From positions 62,001 to 126,000 of the forward strand of contig CAWFKS010000020.1 of assembly GCA_963816435.1 (NCBI GenBank): a stretch of DNA of 64,000 nt. The letters run 5' to 3'. Below are positions 49,106-59,711 of the stretch, one piece after another. The position numbers were made by a program, and so were the translations under genes. Numbering within the stretch: position 1 is the stretch's first letter; each line of letters begins with the position of its first letter. This DNA comes from CAWFKS01 sp963816435 (lineage in GTDB: Bacteria > Pseudomonadota > Alphaproteobacteria > Rhizobiales > Rhizobiaceae). The notes under the pieces were generated by a model, which saw only the letters and a list, made by a program, of their open reading frames with translations, was not told the origin of the DNA and ran no database searches.

Positions 49106-49184
49106 GCGCTTCCCCGCTCGCGGCCGCATCGCGCTTGCGCCGCTCGAGCCTGCTTCCCAAATTCGAGTTCCGGAGGAACCAAGC

Positions 49185-50591
49185 ATGTCCGCTCCACGCA
49201 CACTGTACGACAAGATCTTCGACGACCACGTCGTCGACCGCCAGGACGACGGCACCTGTCTGCTGTATATCGACCGCCATCTCGTCCACGAGGTGACGAG
49301 CCCGCAGGCCTTCGAGGGCCTGCGCATGGCCGGGCGCAAGGTGCGCCAGCCCGAAAAGACGCTCGCCGTCGTCGACCACAACGTGCCGACAACCGACCGC
49401 AGTCACGGCATCGCCAACGAGGAAAGCCGCATCCAGGTCGAGGCGCTGGCGAAGAACGCCGCCGATTTCGGCATCGAGTATTACGACGAACTCGACAAGC
49501 GCCAGGGCATCGTCCACATCATCGGCCCCGAGCAGGGCTTCACCCTGCCCGGCATGACCATCGTGTGCGGCGACAGCCACACCTCCACGCACGGCGCGTT
49601 CGGGGCGCTCGCCCACGGCATCGGCACGTCCGAGGTCGAGCACGTGCTCGCCACCCAGACGCTGATCCAGCGCAAGGCCAAGAACATGCTGGTGCGCGTC
49701 GACGGCAAGCTGCCGGAAGGCGTCGGCGCCAAGGACATCATCCTGGCCATCATCGGCGAGATCGGCACGGCCGGCGGCACCGGCCACGTCATCGAATATG
49801 CCGGCGAGGCGATCCGCGAACTGTCGATGGAAGGCCGCATGACGGTCTGCAACATGTCGATCGAGGGCGGCGCCCGCGCCGGCCTGATCGCGCCCGACGA
49901 GAAGACCTTCGCCTACATCAAGGACCGCCCGCGCGCGCCCAAGGGCAAGGCCTGGGACATGGCGCTCGACTACTGGAAGACGCTGAAGACCGACGAGGGC
50001 GCGCATTTCGACAAGGTGGTGGTGCTCGACGCCGCCAACCTGCCGCCGATCGTCTCCTGGGGCTCCTCGCCCGAGGACGTCGTCTCGGTCACCGGCGAGG
50101 TGCCGAACCCCGACGACATCGCCGACGAGAACAAGCGCGCCTCCAAGAAGCGGGCGCTCGAATATATGGGCCTGACGCCGGGCACGAAGATCACCGACAT
50201 CGCCATCGACCGCGCCTTCATCGGCTCGTGCACCAACGGCCGCATCGAGGACCTGCGCGCCGTCGCCAAGGTCGTCGAGGGCAAGCAGGTCGCCCCGACC
50301 GTGCAGGCGATGATCGTGCCGGGCTCCGGCCTGGTGAAGGAGCAGGCCGAGGCCGAGGGGCTGGACAAGATCTTTCTCGCCGCCGGCTTTGAATGGCGCG
50401 AGCCCGGCTGCTCGATGTGCCTGGCCATGAACGACGACCGGCTGAAGCCCGGCGAGCGCTGCGCCTCGACCTCGAACCGCAATTTCGAGGGCCGCCAGGG
50501 CCACAAGGGTCGCACCCATCTGGTGTCGCCCTCGATGGCCGCGGCCGCCGCGATCGCCGGCCACTTCGTCGACATCCGCGACTGGAAATAG
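49185..50591 (+). CDS. leuC: 3-isopropylmalate dehydratase, large subunit
   Basis: LeuC with LeuD isomerises 2- to 3-isopropylmalate in leucine synthesis. The 468-residue protein is intact and standard in length. The [4Fe-4S] ligands lie in [10 protein letters not shown] and [29 protein letters not shown] and [11 protein letters not shown] are aconitase-superfamily motifs. GGAGGA precedes the ATG. A strong terminator follows, so leuD is not co-transcribed here and lies outside the window. Confidence 0.96.
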   Translation: MSAPRTLYDKIFDDHVVDRQDDGTCLLYIDRHLVHEVTSPQAFEGLRMAGRKVRQPEKTLAVVDHNVPTTDRSHGIANEESRIQVEALAKNAADFGIEYYDELDKRQGIVHIIGPEQGFTLPGMTIVCGDSHTSTHGAFGALAHGIGTSEVEHVLATQTLIQRKAKNMLVRVDGKLPEGVGAKDIILAIIGEIGTAGGTGHVIEYAGEAIRELSMEGRMTVCNMSIEGGARAGLIAPDEKTFAYIKDRPRAPKGKAWDMALDYWKTLKTDEGAHFDKVVVLDAANLPPIVSWGSSPEDVVSVTGEVPNPDDIADENKRASKKRALEYMGLTPGTKITDIAIDRAFIGSCTNGRIEDLRAVAKVVEGKQVAPTVQAMIVPGSGLVKEQAEAEGLDKIFLAAGFEWREPGCSMCLAMNDDRLKPGERCASTSNRNFEGRQGHKGRTHLVSPSMAAAAAIAGHFVDIRDWK

Positions 50592-50621
50592 GCACCGCCT
50601 TCATCCGCTTGCACGCGAAAG

Positions 50622-50648
50622 GCCCTCCCCGCCCGGGAGGGCTTTTTT
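50622..50648 (+). terminator. Rho-independent terminator after leuC
   Basis: GCCCTCCC (50622-50629) pairs with GGGAGGGC (50635-50642) around a five-base loop and is followed by six T residues. Confidence 0.9.
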
Positions 50649-50735
50649 GTGCGACGCAGGGGCGCGAAATCGTGCCCGGTTAACCTTCCCTTTGGCCGCC
50701 CCGTGCAGGATGGCCTCAGTTGATTGGACAGGTTC

Positions 50736-51966
50736 ATGAGCGGCGCGGTCTTCATTCTCGCGATCAACCTGGCGATGGCCGGACTCTTCGCGTCCGCCTT
50801 CGCCGCGATCTCCATGTACGAGCGCAGCTTCGTCTCGGCGCGGCTGTTCGCGCTGAGCTTCGGCTTCGGCATGGCAAATTTTCTGGCCGAGTTCGCCGTC
50901 CCGCTGACCGGCGGCGCCGAGATCATGGTGCTCGTCGCCTACTCGGCGTTCCTCGGCGCGCTGATCTGGCTGAACGCCGGGCTCGCCCGATTCTATGATC
51001 GGCGCCCGCCGTGGCTGGTCATGGCGCTGATCGCAATTGCCGGCCTCGCCACCCAGATATTCACGCATGACATGGCACGCGAATCGCTGGTGCGGATGAC
51101 GCTCTACCAGGTGCCGTATTTCCTGCTGCAGGCGATCGGAGCGGCCACGGTCTGGCGCGCCAAATGGAGCAGCCGCCGCGACTTCAGCCTGGCGGTGATG
51201 CTGACGCTGACCTCGCTCCACTATCTGGCCAAGCCGCTGATCGCAGGCGCCACCGGCGGCATGGGCAAAGGTCCCGGCAACTTATCTCGACAGCGCCTAC
51301 GCGATGTTCTCGCAATCACTGGGCACCGTGCTTGGCGTCGCCGTGGCGCTGACCCTGCTCAGCATCATGATCAGTCGGATGCTGCGGGAGGCGACCAGCA
51401 ACTCCGAGACCGACAAATTGTCGGGCCTGCTCAACCGCCGCGGCTTCGAGGATCGCTGCGACAAGGCACTGGGCGGCCGCCCCGGCAACGGAATGCCGGT
51501 GTCGCTGGTGATCTGCGACCTCGACGACTTCAAGTCCGTCAACGACACCTATGGACACGCCGCCGGCGACAGGGTGATCGCGGCTTTCGCCGACATGTTG
51601 CGTCAGACGATCGGGGAGGGCCACTACGCCGCGCGCATCGGCGGCGAGGAATTCGCGATCCTGCTGCCGGGCTGCAATCTCGCCGCGGCGCGCCTGGTCG
51701 CCGAGAATGCGCGCGTGGCCTTTTCGCAAGTGCGGCTCGACGGCCTGCCGGCGCAACTCAGGCTGACGGCGAGCTTCGGCGTCGCCGAACATATTGCCGG
51801 CGAAAGTGCCTCGGAACTGCAGCGCCGCGCCGACGAGGCGCTCTACGCGGCCAAGCGCGCCGGTAAGGATCGGGTCAAGACGGCACGCCTCGTCGACGGA
51901 CGTCCCGCCCGCCGCATCGACGACGCCGAGGGCAGCGAACGCGGTTCGGAAAAGAGAACCGCCTGA
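50736..51966 (+). CDS. GGDEF-domain diguanylate cyclase (one-base frameshift)
   Basis: This is a membrane diguanylate cyclase of 409 residues after correction. The N-terminal half holds five or six hydrophobic helices. The catalytic domain from about residue 225 has LSGLLNRRGFEDRCD, ICDLDDFKSVNDTYGHAAGD and the active loop GGEEF, so c-di-GMP synthesis is likely. No RxxD inhibitory site precedes GGEEF. An extra T at 51282-51283 shifts the frame at GKGPGN; removing it gives YLDSAYAMFSQSLG. The start is ATG 50736. Confidence 0.86.
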
Positions 51967-51981
51967 TCCCGCGACGAACCG

Positions 51982-52818
51982 TCAGTTGCGCGCGACGGCC
52001 ACCGGACGCGTCACCAGCCGATACTGCGCCAGCTCCTTCGGCGACAGGTAGTAGAGCGCGCGCGGCGGCGTCTCCAGCGCGTGCAGCCACAGTGCGGGAT
52101 CGACGCCCATGTCGGACAGGTGACGCGAGATTCGCGCCGTGGTGATCTGCGCGTCGGCCATGACCTGCTCCGGCGCCTCCTGTTCGCTGCCGAGCTGGGC
52201 GTAGAACTGGTGGACGCCGATCGCCGCCCTGTCGCCGGCATGGCGCTCGACGCCGCCGGCAAACAGCAGCGGACAGGACGAGGCGCAGATCGCGCCGTTT
52301 TCGACCGAGGTTGCCAGCCCGAGCTTGCGTATCAGCCGGGCCATCTCCATCGCGTCGTCGAGCGAGCCGCCGGGCGAATCGAGCGACACCGTCTTCACGT
52401 ATTCGCCGCGCGCCTCCAGTTCGGCGGCAAAGCGCGCCGCCGCGCCGTGGTCGATCGTGCCGGTCGCCGACAGCACGCCGCCCGAGCCGAGCTCGAACCG
52501 GATCGGGCGCTGCAGCGCAGCCTCTTCGGTGGTGATGAACTGGCGCGGATCGCCGCCCGAGGGTTCGGCCGGGGCGTCGGTGCGGACCTGCGGCGGCAGC
52601 ACCGGTTCGGAAATCTCGGTGGCCGCCCTGGCGTCGTTCGCCCACAGACCGCCGTTCTGTTCGATCAGGTTGGACAGGTCGAGCGCCAGCACGCCGACGG
52701 TGCCGACGAGCAGCCCGCGGAACGCCCACTTGACCACGAGCGCGTCGTCGAAGCGGGAAAAGTAGCGCACCAGCACGTTGCGCGTGCGTGGCTGCGAGAT
52801 CTGTTCGGCGTTGTGCAT
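51982..52818 (-). CDS. ClpP/crotonase-fold periplasmic protein (COG3904-like)
   Basis: This encodes a 278-residue protein with one N-terminal membrane helix (about residues 32-50) and a ClpP-like domain. TVSLDSPGGSLDDAMEMARLI is the oxyanion strand-helix unit. AICASSCPLLFAGGVERHAG carries the candidate nucleophile serine, and AIGVHQFYAQ the candidate histidine. This resembles the uncharacterised COG3904 group of predicted periplasmic proteins. Target unknown. It lies 28 bases after the coiled-coil membrane gene on the same strand, so the two probably function together. Confidence 0.78.
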   Translation of the reverse strand: MHNAEQISQPRTRNVLVRYFSRFDDALVVKWAFRGLLVGTVGVLALDLSNLIEQNGGLWANDARAATEISEPVLPPQVRTDAPAEPSGGDPRQFITTEEAALQRPIRFELGSGGVLSATGTIDHGAAARFAAELEARGEYVKTVSLDSPGGSLDDAMEMARLIRKLGLATSVENGAICASSCPLLFAGGVERHAGDRAAIGVHQFYAQLGSEQEAPEQVMADAQITTARISRHLSDMGVDPALWLHALETPPRALYYLSPKELAQYRLVTRPVAVARN

Positions 52819-52845
52819 GGCGGACCCTGTGGAACGGACTGACTC

Positions 52846-54187
52846 TTAAGGATCGAGCCGCTTGCGCTCGGACAGCGAAAGCGGCGTGACGTTTTCGGCC
52901 GGCCGCGGCGCCTCGGCCTCGGACGGCGCCTGATAGGCGGCGGGCCGCAGCGGAGCGGCCTCCGGCGCTTCGGCGGGCTCGGCGGCGGGAGCTTCGCGCC
53001 GCGCCATCAGCTTCTCGTGGAGTTCGAGCGAGCGCAGCATGTCGCCGGCGGTGATGCGGTCGAGGTCGTCGAGCCGGTCCTCGCCGCGCCGGATCGCGCC
53101 GTAGACGACGGCCAGGATGCCGACGAGCACGCCCGGCAGGAGGTCGATGGAGATGGCGCCGGCCCAGCTCGGCAGGAAGCTCGGCGCATAGAGCAGCACG
53201 GCTTCCGCCGACGACAGCGGCACGAAGCGCCGCTCCGGCACCTTGGGCTGCGACAGGATCTCGTCGGCCGCCTGCGACAGCGCCTGCGACTGGGCTGCCA
53301 CCGATTGGCGCACCGTCGTCATCACCTGGTCCTGCCGCCCGGCCAGATCGGCGGTGCCGCCGTCGGCGACCGGCGCGATGAAGCCGGCCGAAAGGTCGGC
53401 GGCGGCGCGGCTGACCGACGGCGCGATCGAGGTCTGCTCGAGCGAGGCGATGACGCCGGCCAGCGCCACCGACTGCTCGGCAAAGGCATCGGCGCGCTCC
53501 TGCACCGGGCCGGAGGCGGAGACGAGGCCGCGCATCGTCGCCAGATGCTCCTGTCCCTGCTGGAACAGGTCGGCCACGGTCTCGCGCGACCCCTGGATCG
53601 TGCCTTCGAGCTCCTTCATCTGCGCCGACATCTGGGTGAGAAGCTGCACGACGCTGCCCGGAACCCGAGGTGCCGGTGAGCGCGCCGGAATTGCGCTCGT
53701 CCTCGGCCAGTCGCGCGAACCGCTCCTCGGCGCGCTGGATGTCGGGCAGCAGCGAGGCCGCGGCGAGCGCGTTGGTGTGGGCCTGGTCGAGATCGGATGT
53801 GTAGCCTTCGAGCGTTTCGGCCAGATGCTGCTCGACCGCCGCCGAGCCGGCAAGTGCGGCGGCGTTGAGCCACGACGACATCGCCACGATCATCAGCGAG
53901 CCGAGCGCCATCACGCCCATCAGCGCGGCCCGCGAGGTGCCGTCGCGCATCTCCGGCAGGAAGCGGATCAGATAGGTCCAGAACCCGTAAATGCCGACCG
54001 AGACGGCGGCCGAGTAGATGATGGCGGCCAGGAAGACCATCGTCGCGGTGCCGTCGAGCAGGCTGCGCACGCCGAGATAGGTATAGACGCCGCTGGCCAG
54101 CGCCAGCGTCGCCAGCACGAAGCGCGTCATCGTCTCCAGCGACGCCGTGTGGGCTCTGAGCGCCCGTGCGGTATGCGCCTGGCTCAT
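52846..54187 (-). CDS. Coiled-coil membrane protein, unknown function (one-base frameshift)
   Basis: This is a 446-residue protein of no recognised family. Residues about 20-115 form three hydrophobic helices (MTRFVLATLALASGVYTYLG, TMVFLAAIIYSAAVSVGIYG and AALMGVMALGSLMIVAMSSW). A long helical periplasmic-type stretch follows with QMSAQMKELEGTIQ. A last helix, LLPGVLVGILAVVYGAI, precedes a cytosolic Pro/Ala-rich tail. An extra G in the run at 53657-53659 breaks the frame at GTSGSG. The layout resembles a sensor or scaffold spanning the inner membrane. It is paired with the downstream ClpP-like gene. Confidence 0.72.
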
Positions 54188-54274
54188 GGTTAACAGACTC
54201 CTAATCCCGCCGGAGCAGGCGGGAGAAGTATGACCAAATCAGGGCCTGCCGGCGGCAGGCCTCCGGCTTCGGCC

Positions 54275-54649
54275 TCACTCGCAGATCAGCGGCGGCGTCG
54301 GCAGTTCGCCGTCTGAAAGGCCGTACATGTAGCTGCGCCCGTGCCACAGCACGCCCGGCCGGTAGCAGTGCCGCTCGGCGCGGTAGTGCGAATGACCGTT
54401 CTCGCCGTAGACGACGCGCGGCCCCTGCTGCTGCTCCAGTTCGGCCGCGACGTGGCCCATGCCGACGACGATGCGCTTGTAGCCGGACGGGCTGAGCACG
54501 ATCAGGTTGCCGAAGGAATCGTCGTAGACGCGTTCCCTCACGAACCCGCCGGCCGAAGCCGGGGCGATGGCCGCCAGCATCAGTCCTGCGGCGGCGCAGG
54601 CCGCCGCAACGCGCGGCAGGCGGCGAGAATTCACGGTGTTGCGGCGCAT
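54275..54649 (-). CDS. Small secreted protein, unknown function
   Basis: This encodes a 124-residue protein with a signal peptide (RVAAACAAAGLMLAAIAPASA, cleavage near residue 33). The mature part, GGFVRERVYDDSFGNLIVLS and on to RAERHCYRPGVLWHGRSYMYG, has two cysteines that may pair. I do not recognise a family. GAAGGAGA lies seven bases before the ATG at 54649, which decides the start over an upstream in-frame ATG. It is divergent from the small lipoprotein gene at 54852. Confidence 0.72.
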   Translation of the reverse strand: MRRNTVNSRRLPRVAAACAAAGLMLAAIAPASAGGFVRERVYDDSFGNLIVLSPSGYKRIVVGMGHVAAELEQQQGPRVVYGENGHSHYRAERHCYRPGVLWHGRSYMYGLSDGELPTPPLICE

Positions 54650-54851
54650 GGCGCGTCTCCTTCGAAAAAGGCCACGGCCCCCTCGCACTCAACATTAACC
54701 TCTCCTTAACCTTTGTCACGGGGGACAGGGGCGCCATGCACCGGCCTATTGACGGGTATGGTTAACGTCGGCGGCTCAGTGAGCGCCGCTGCCGCTGCGT
54801 CGCGGCGGGCTCGGTTGATCTCGGGCCGACAACGGGAATAGCTTGCCGGCC

Positions 54852-55193
54852 ATGATCGCGAATCGAACCGCCCGCCGGACCCTGGCAAACCTGTTCGTGC
54901 TGGCGCCCGTGGCTCTGGCAGGCTGCGTCGATGCGCCGGGACCCGCGACTTCGGTCGCCCCCGACCAGCCGCGGCATCTGAGCTACGATTGCGGCGACGG
55001 CGGCAAGCTTGCCATCGAGAGCTTCGGCGGCTCGGTCGTGGTGACAGACCCCGAGGGCGAAGCGATCGAGCTGCCGGCATCGCCGCCCGCCCAGCGCAGC
55101 CGCTACGGCAAGGACGCCTACGCCCTGGTGGTCGGCGACGGCGAGGCGCTGTGGATGAAGGCAGGCAAGCGGCCGATCACGTGCCACGGCTGA
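54852..55193 (+). CDS. MliC-like lipoprotein (possible lysozyme inhibitor)
   Basis: This encodes a 113-residue lipoprotein. ANLFVLAPVALAGC is the lipobox, with the cysteine near residue 25. The small domain LSYDCGDGGKLAIESF, then RSRYGKDAYALVVGDGEALWMKAG, then ITC, resembles the MliC/PliC C-type lysozyme inhibitor fold: YxC at the start, a K/R-rich RYG strand and a closing cysteine. Assignment rests on this pattern only. The ATG at 54852 is chosen; a TTG lies nine bases earlier. Confidence 0.6.
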   Translation: MIANRTARRTLANLFVLAPVALAGCVDAPGPATSVAPDQPRHLSYDCGDGGKLAIESFGGSVVVTDPEGEAIELPASPPAQRSRYGKDAYALVVGDGEALWMKAGKRPITCHG

Positions 55194-55283
55194 TTTTTTC
55201 CAGGCCGGAGCAGCGACCGGCGCTTCAACCGATTTGATCCCGATTGCGGGCTAAGCATTCGTCCGCGCACGGGTTTTACGGCT

Positions 55284-55312
55284 TTGACGCAGTGCGAGAA
55301 CCGGATTAGAAC
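55284..55312 (+). promoter_or_regulatory. Candidate sdhCDAB promoter
   Basis: TTGACG (55284-55289) and TAGAAC (55307-55312) are separated by 17 bases, giving a leader of about 80 bases before sdhC. Confidence 0.45.
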
Positions 55313-55397
55313 CACCTTGCTCCGGGGGTTCCCGTCCCTCACTGCCGCGCCGTTCGCGCGCGGCCGGGACCCCGCCGGTGACCAACAAGGGGGAGCC

Positions 55398-55796
55398 ATG
55401 CCCAATCCAGCAGCCATGCGTCCAAGGCCCTTGTCGCCTCACCTGCAGGTCTATCGCTTCATCCCGACGATGGCGATGTCCATCATCCACCGCATCACCG
55501 GGCTGGCCCTCTATTTCGGCACGCTGCTGGTCGCCTGGTGGCTGATCGCGGCCGCCACCTCGCCGGACTGGTTTGCCACGGCGAACTGGGTGATGGGCTC
55601 GTGGATCGGCCTTCTCGTCCTGTTCGGCTTCACCTGGGCGATGTGGCAGCACCTGCTCGGCGGCATCCGCCATTTCCTGTGGGACACCGGGCTCGGCATG
55701 GAAAAGCACACCGCGACCCAGCTCGCCTGGGCGACGCTCATCGGCGCGCTGATCCTCACCGTGGCGACCTGGATCGCCTTCTTCCTGATCTATTGA
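55398..55796 (+). CDS. sdhC: Succinate dehydrogenase cytochrome b556 subunit
   Basis: SdhC is one of two membrane anchors of complex II and binds heme b and ubiquinone. The 132-residue protein has three helices. RPLSPHLQVYRFIPTMAMSIIHRITG is the family signature with the quinone-site Ser and Arg. HLLGGIRHFLWD carries the heme ligand histidine. AAGGGGGAG precedes the ATG at 55398; a longer frame upstream is non-coding. It heads sdhCDAB. Confidence 0.94.
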   Translation: MPNPAAMRPRPLSPHLQVYRFIPTMAMSIIHRITGLALYFGTLLVAWWLIAAATSPDWFATANWVMGSWIGLLVLFGFTWAMWQHLLGGIRHFLWDTGLGMEKHTATQLAWATLIGALILTVATWIAFFLIY

Positions 55797-55804
55797 GACC
55801 GACC

Positions 55805-56188
55805 ATGACCGAAATGCGCACACCACTCAGAAAGGTTCGCGGCCTCGGCTCGGCCAAGGGAGGCACCGCTCATTTCTGGCGCGTGCGGGTGACCTCCGTG
55901 GCGCTCGTGCCGCTGACGCTGTTCGCGCTGGGGCTGGTCATGTCGCTGCTGGGCAAGGACTACCTGACGGTGACCGCCGTGCTCGGCCAGCCGCTGGTGG
56001 CCGTGCTCCTGGCGCTGTTCATCGTCATCAGCCTCGACCACATGCGCCTCGGCATGGAGGAGAGCATCGCCGACTACATCCACGGCGAACTCCTCAAGGT
56101 GATCCTGCTGATGCTCAACATCTTCTTCACGGTGGCGATCGGCGCGGCCTGCGTGTTCGCCCTGCTCAAACTTTCCTTCGGAGGCTGA
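55805..56188 (+). CDS. sdhD: Succinate dehydrogenase hydrophobic anchor subunit
   Basis: SdhD is the second membrane anchor of complex II. The 127-residue protein has three helices. MRTPLRKVRGLGSAKGGTAHFWRVRVT is the alphaproteobacterial opening, and ISLDHMRLGMEESIADYIHGELLK carries the heme-ligand histidine region. It starts eight bases after sdhC and ends three bases before the GTG of sdhA. Confidence 0.93.
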   Translation: MTEMRTPLRKVRGLGSAKGGTAHFWRVRVTSVALVPLTLFALGLVMSLLGKDYLTVTAVLGQPLVAVLLALFIVISLDHMRLGMEESIADYIHGELLKVILLMLNIFFTVAIGAACVFALLKLSFGG

Positions 56189-56191
56189 CGC

Positions 56192-58045
56192 GTGGCCGAG
56201 ACCCAGACAGCACAAACCAGTCGAGGCAAGGCCGGCTCGTCTTACGAATTCGTCGATCACAAGTTCGACGTGGTGGTGGTGGGCGCCGGCGGCTCCGGTC
56301 TGCGCGCCACGCTCGGCATGGCCGAGCAGGGGCTGAAGACGGCCTGCATCACCAAGGTCTTCCCGACGCGCTCGCACACCGTGGCGGCACAGGGCGGCAT
56401 CGCCGCCTCGCTGCAGAACATGGGCCCCGACAGCTGGCAGTGGCACCTCTACGACACGGTCAAGGGCTCGGACTGGCTGGGCGACGTCGACGCCATGGAA
56501 TACATGGTCCGCGCAGGCGCCGGCCGCCGTCTACGAGCTCGAGCACTACGGCGTGCCGTTCTCGCGCACCGAGGAAGGCAAGATCTACCAGCGCCCGTTC
56601 GGCGGCCACATGACCGAGTTCGGCGAGGGCCCGCCCGTGCAGCGCACCTGCGCGGCCGCCGACCGCACCGGCCACGCCATCCTGCACACGCTCTACGGCC
56701 AGTCGGTGAAGAACCACGCGCAGTTCTTCATCGAGTATTTCGCCCTCGACCTGATCATGGACGACGACGGCCGTTGCACCGGCGTGGTGGCGTGGAACCT
56801 CGACGACGGCACGATCCACCGCTTCTCGGCCAAGATGGTGGTGCTGGCGACGGGCGGCTACGGGCGCGCCTATTTCTCCTGCACGTCGGCCCATACCTGC
56901 ACCGGCGACGGCGCCGGCATGGTGGCGCGCGCCGGCCTGCCGCTGCAGGACATGGAGTTCGTGCAGTTCCACCCGACCGGCATCTACGGCGCCGGCTGCC
57001 TGATCACCGAGGGCGTGCGCGGCGAAGGCGGCTATCTGGTCAATTCCGAGGGCGAGCGCTTCATGGAGCGCTACGCGCCGTCGGCCAAGGACCTCGCCTC
57101 GCGCGACGTCGTCTCGCGCTGCATGACGATGGAGATCCGCGAGGGCCGCGGCGTCGGCAAGAACAAGGACCACATCTTCCTGCACCTCGACCATCTCGAC
57201 CCGGCGGTGATCCACGAGCGGCTGCCCGGCATCGCCGAATCGGCGCGCATCTTCGCCGGCGTCGACGTCACCAAGGACCCGATCCCGGTGCTGCCGACCG
57301 TGCACTACAACATGGGCGGCATCCCGACGAACTACTGGGGCGAGGTGCTGAACCCGACCGAGGCCGAGCCCGACCGCGTCGCGCCCGGCCTGATGGCGGT
57401 CGGCGAGGCGGCCTGCGCCTCGGTCCACGGCGCCAACCGGCTGGGCTCGAACTCGCTGATCGACCTCGTCGTGTTCGGCCGCGCCGCGGCGATCCGCGCC
57501 GCCGAGATCATCGACCGCGACACGGCGATCCCCGACGTCAACGAGGCGGCCTGCGACAAGATCATGGACGCGCTTCGACACGATCCGGCACGCCGACGGC
57601 GGCACGCCGACAGCCGTGCTGCGCGACAGGATGCAGCGCGCCATGCAGGAGGACGCCGCCGTCTTCCGCACCGAGGAATCGCTGAAGCAGGGCTGCGAGC
57701 GCATCTCCGCGCTGTGGAAGGAGATGCCGGACCTGCACGTCACCGACCGCTCGATGATCTGGAATTCCGACCTGGTCGAGACGCTGGAGCTGGAAAACCT
57801 GATGGCCTGCGCCATCACCACGGTCTACGGCGCCGAGGCGCGCACCGAAAGCCGCGGCGCGCATGCGCGCGAGGACTATCCCGGACCGCGACGACGCCAA
57901 CTGGCGCCACCACACGCTGGCCCACGTGAACGCCGACGGCCAGGTGACGCTGACCTACCGGCCGGTGCACACCGAGCCGATGCTGAAGCCCGACGAGGGC
58001 GGCATCGACCCGGCCAAGATCGCGCCCAAGAAGCGGGTGTATTGA
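56192..58045 (+). CDS. sdhA: Succinate dehydrogenase flavoprotein subunit (three frameshifts)
   Basis: SdhA oxidises succinate to fumarate at a covalently bound FAD. The reconstructed protein has 616 residues. [16 protein letters not shown] binds [14 protein letters not shown] contains the FAD-linked histidine, and [13 protein letters not shown] and [14 protein letters not shown] are further signatures. Three extra bases split the frame: C at 56514, G at 57570, and one in the C-run at 57880-57882. Removing them restores [32 protein letters not shown] and [14 protein letters not shown]. Complex II is otherwise intact, so sequence errors are the better explanation. Confidence 0.93.
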
Positions 58046-58054
58046 GAGAAGAAG

Positions 58055-58834
58055 ATGGTCGAACTCACCCTCCCCAAGAACTCCAAGGTCGGACAGGGCA
58101 AGACCTGGCCGAAGCCGGAAGGCGCGACCAATCTGCGCGAATACAGGATCTACCGCTGGTCGCCGGACGACGACGAGAACCCGCGTCTCGACACCTACTA
58201 TGTCGACATGGACGATTGCGGGCCGATGGTCCTCGACGCGCTGTTGTGGATCAAGAACAACGTCGATCCGACGCTGACGCTGCGCCGCTCATGCCGCGAG
58301 GGCATCTGCGGTTCCTGCGCCATGAACATCGACGGCACCAACACGCTGGCCTGCACCAAGGGCGCCGACGAGGTGTCCGGGGCGGTCAAGGTCTACCCGC
58401 TGCCGCACATGCCGGTGGTCAAGGACCTCGTGCCCGACCTCACCGTGCCCTACGCGCAGCTTTCCTCCATCGAGCCGTGGCTGCAGACCGTGTCGCCGGA
58501 GCCCGCCAAGGAATGGCTGCAGAGCCACGACGACCGGCAGAAGCTCGACGGGCTCTACGAGTGCATCCTTTGCTTCTGCTGCCAGACCTCGTGCCCGAGC
58601 TACTGGTGGAACGGCGAGCGCTATCTGGGCCCCGCCGTGCTGCTGCAGGCCTATCGCTGGCTGATCGACTCCAGAGACGAGGCGACAGGCGAGCGGCTCG
58701 ACAATCTGGAAGACCCGTTCCGGCTCTACCGCTGCCACACGATCATGAACTGCACTCAGGCCTGCCCGAAGGGGCTCAATCCGGCAAAGGCGATCGCCGA
58801 GATCAAGAAGATGATGGTCGAGCGGCACGTGTGA
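58055..58834 (+). CDS. sdhB: Succinate dehydrogenase iron-sulfur subunit
   Basis: SdhB carries electrons from FAD to quinone through three Fe-S clusters. The 259-residue protein is intact. The [2Fe-2S] ligands lie in [17 protein letters not shown], the [4Fe-4S] in [16 protein letters not shown], and the [3Fe-4S] region in [15 protein letters not shown]. It starts nine bases after sdhA. No terminator is evident before the next gene, which begins 32 bases later. Confidence 0.96.
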   Translation: MVELTLPKNSKVGQGKTWPKPEGATNLREYRIYRWSPDDDENPRLDTYYVDMDDCGPMVLDALLWIKNNVDPTLTLRRSCREGICGSCAMNIDGTNTLACTKGADEVSGAVKVYPLPHMPVVKDLVPDLTVPYAQLSSIEPWLQTVSPEPAKEWLQSHDDRQKLDGLYECILCFCCQTSCPSYWWNGERYLGPAVLLQAYRWLIDSRDEATGERLDNLEDPFRLYRCHTIMNCTQACPKGLNPAKAIAEIKKMMVERHV

Positions 58835-58866
58835 CCGCCGCCTCGGCGGCGTTCAACTGAAGGAGA

Positions 58867-59652
58867 ATGCCCCCCGTGGAGAAGCCCATGCTCGACAGAG
58901 GGCTTCTCCCGCATCTCGACCGCGAGCGCATCATGGCGCTCTACCGCGCCTCCCCCGGCAACGAGGAGGCGAGCGGGAAGTTCGAAAACGTCCAGTCTTC
59001 GGCCGCCCTCGCCGCCAACTTCTTCGGCTTCTTCATTGGGCGGCCGGACGAGTTTCCCGGGCTGCCGGGTCTGGAACTCGATGGCGTGCCACAGACGGTG
59101 ACGCCGGAGCAATCGCTGCGGTTTCCGTGGTCGCGCGGCCGACACCCCTGGCTCGATGCGGTGATCGTCACCGAAGGGATGCTGGTGGGCGTGGAATCCA
59201 AGCGCTTCGAACCGTTCAGGACGAAGCGACCGGGAAGCTTCGCCGAGGCCTATTTCAAGCACGACTGGGGGCCGGATATGGCACACTACTGCGCCATGCG
59301 CGACGCGCTCGCCGACGGCAGCACGACGTTTCGGCATCTCGACGCCGTACAGCTCGTCAAGCACGCGTTCGGCATCGTCACGCAGGCACGAAAAACCTCG
59401 AACACGGCGGTCCTGTACTATCTCTACGCCGAGCCTACGCGCTGGGCCGGCACGACGGAAGCGCCGATCCCTGATGCCGACAGGGAACTGCACAGGCAGG
59501 AAGTCGCGCGCTTCGCCGAGGCAGTGGCCGGCGACGAGGTGAAGTTCGCCTCGGGATGCTATGCCGATGCGCTCGCGCTCATGTCTTCCTCGCCGATCGC
59601 CGAGGTGAGACACCACGCCGAAGCGGTGGCCGCCGCCTTCGCCCCGCTCTAG
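58867..59652 (+). CDS. Predicted PD-(D/E)XK-like nuclease-fold protein
   Basis: This encodes a 261-residue protein resembling the PGN_0703-type putative nucleases. The likely catalytic core is PWLDAVIVTEGMLVGVESKR (about residues 98-117), giving D, then ExK (ESK) as in the PD-(D/E)XK superfamily. FGFFIGRPDEFPGLPGLELD precedes it, and HLDAVQLVKHAFGIVTQ is a conserved helix. Start is ATG 58867, or GTG 58876, which has better spacing from AGGAG. No methyltransferase or other restriction partner is nearby. It may be a housekeeping-linked orphan; function unproven. Confidence 0.65.
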   Translation: MPPVEKPMLDRGLLPHLDRERIMALYRASPGNEEASGKFENVQSSAALAANFFGFFIGRPDEFPGLPGLELDGVPQTVTPEQSLRFPWSRGRHPWLDAVIVTEGMLVGVESKRFEPFRTKRPGSFAEAYFKHDWGPDMAHYCAMRDALADGSTTFRHLDAVQLVKHAFGIVTQARKTSNTAVLYYLYAEPTRWAGTTEAPIPDADRELHRQEVARFAEAVAGDEVKFASGCYADALALMSSSPIAEVRHHAEAVAAAFAPL

Positions 59653-59711
59653 ACCTCTCACGCGCAAGGCCCTTGTGAACCGCCACGCAGTGCGCTCATA
59701 TCCCGCCCGCC

